Below, in pieces: positions 5,611 to 5,788 of a DNA stretch of 5,788 nucleotides (position 1 is the stretch's first letter; every line of letters begins with the position of its first letter). The translations under genes and the position numbers were made by a program. The notes below the pieces were generated by a model. It was not told where the DNA came from, did not search any database, and was given only the letters and a program-made list of their open reading frames with translations. This DNA comes from Clostridia bacterium (GTDB lineage: Bacteria > Bacillota_E > SLMV01 > PUMD01), in NCBI GenBank assembly GCA_003563755.1, contig PWUB01000310.1, positions 1 through 5,788 of the forward strand, in the 5' to 3' direction.

Positions 5611-5788
5611 TCACGGTGTTACGACGAAGCCGACCATGCCCTCGCTGTCGGTGTACACGTGGACGGCCTGACCCAGAAGGTCCACCACCTCCACGTACTC
5701 CACTCCATCGAAGGCGAATACGCTGGACGAAAGGATCAGGGTGGTTGTGCTCACACCGTCGAAGGTCCTGATGTAGGTGTCGGTAACC
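5611..5788 (-). CDS. C-terminal end of an unrecognised convergent gene
   Basis: An open minus-strand frame enters from the right edge and ends at TGA 5611-5613, giving 58 residues. It lacks a start because the gene extends beyond the window. The composition is non-basic and rich in alternating Val, Thr, Tyr and Ser, for example YVEVVDLLGQAVHVYTDSEG, with a final segment MVGFVVTP; this suggests a beta-sheet domain such as occurs at the C-terminus of secreted or surface proteins. I do not recognise a family. Support for it being real comes from the plausible protein composition and from its stop lying next to the shared hairpin in a convergent arrangement. Confidence 0.6.
   Translation of the reverse strand, partial: VTDTYIRTFDGVSTTTLILSSSVFAFDGVEYVEVVDLLGQAVHVYTDSEGMVGFVVTP

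Overview
The window looks like ordinary chromosomal DNA from a GC-rich bacterium, by eye roughly 60% G+C. Bacterial signals are Shine-Dalgarno sequences (AAGGAGG and AAGGAG), a sigma-70-like promoter with a perfect TTGACA box, and a lipoprotein signal peptide on a solute-binding protein. A lipoprotein binding protein, a DUF3006 protein and fairly frequent ATA and AGG codons would suit a Gram-positive-type lineage (Firmicutes or Actinobacteria). This is inference; an archaeal origin is less likely but not excluded, and I cannot name a taxon.

Layout: (1) Positions 1-1744, minus strand, hold an ABC-2 exporter operon: an ATPase followed, with a 4-base ATGA overlap, by a membrane permease that runs off the left edge. 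Its promoter lies in a short AT-rich island at 1750-1780. (2) Positions 1955-2305, plus strand, hold a small DUF3006 protein with an N-terminal hydrophobic segment. (3) Positions 2390-5528, plus strand, hold an osmoprotectant (glycine betaine/carnitine/choline-type) importer of the OpuC/ProU class: ATPase with two CBS domains, one permease (4-base overlap with the ATPase), a 200-base gap with hairpins, then a lipoprotein binding protein. A perfect 17-bp palindrome lies between the candidate -35 and -10 boxes of its promoter and is the best candidate operator. (4) A strong hairpin at 5541-5569 separates this operon from a convergent minus-strand gene, of which only the last 58 codons (5611-5788) are present.

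How the genes work together: the binding protein captures a quaternary ammonium solute outside the membrane and delivers it to a permease dimer driven by the CBS-bearing ATPase, which in characterised relatives also senses osmotic or nucleotide signals. The divergent ABC-2 system is a separate exporter of unknown substrate. No RNA gene, mobile element, CRISPR array or attachment site was seen. I found no clearly undescribed system; the most interesting points are regulatory (the operator palindrome, ambiguous start codons, intercistronic hairpins) and the membrane-tethered DUF3006 protein.
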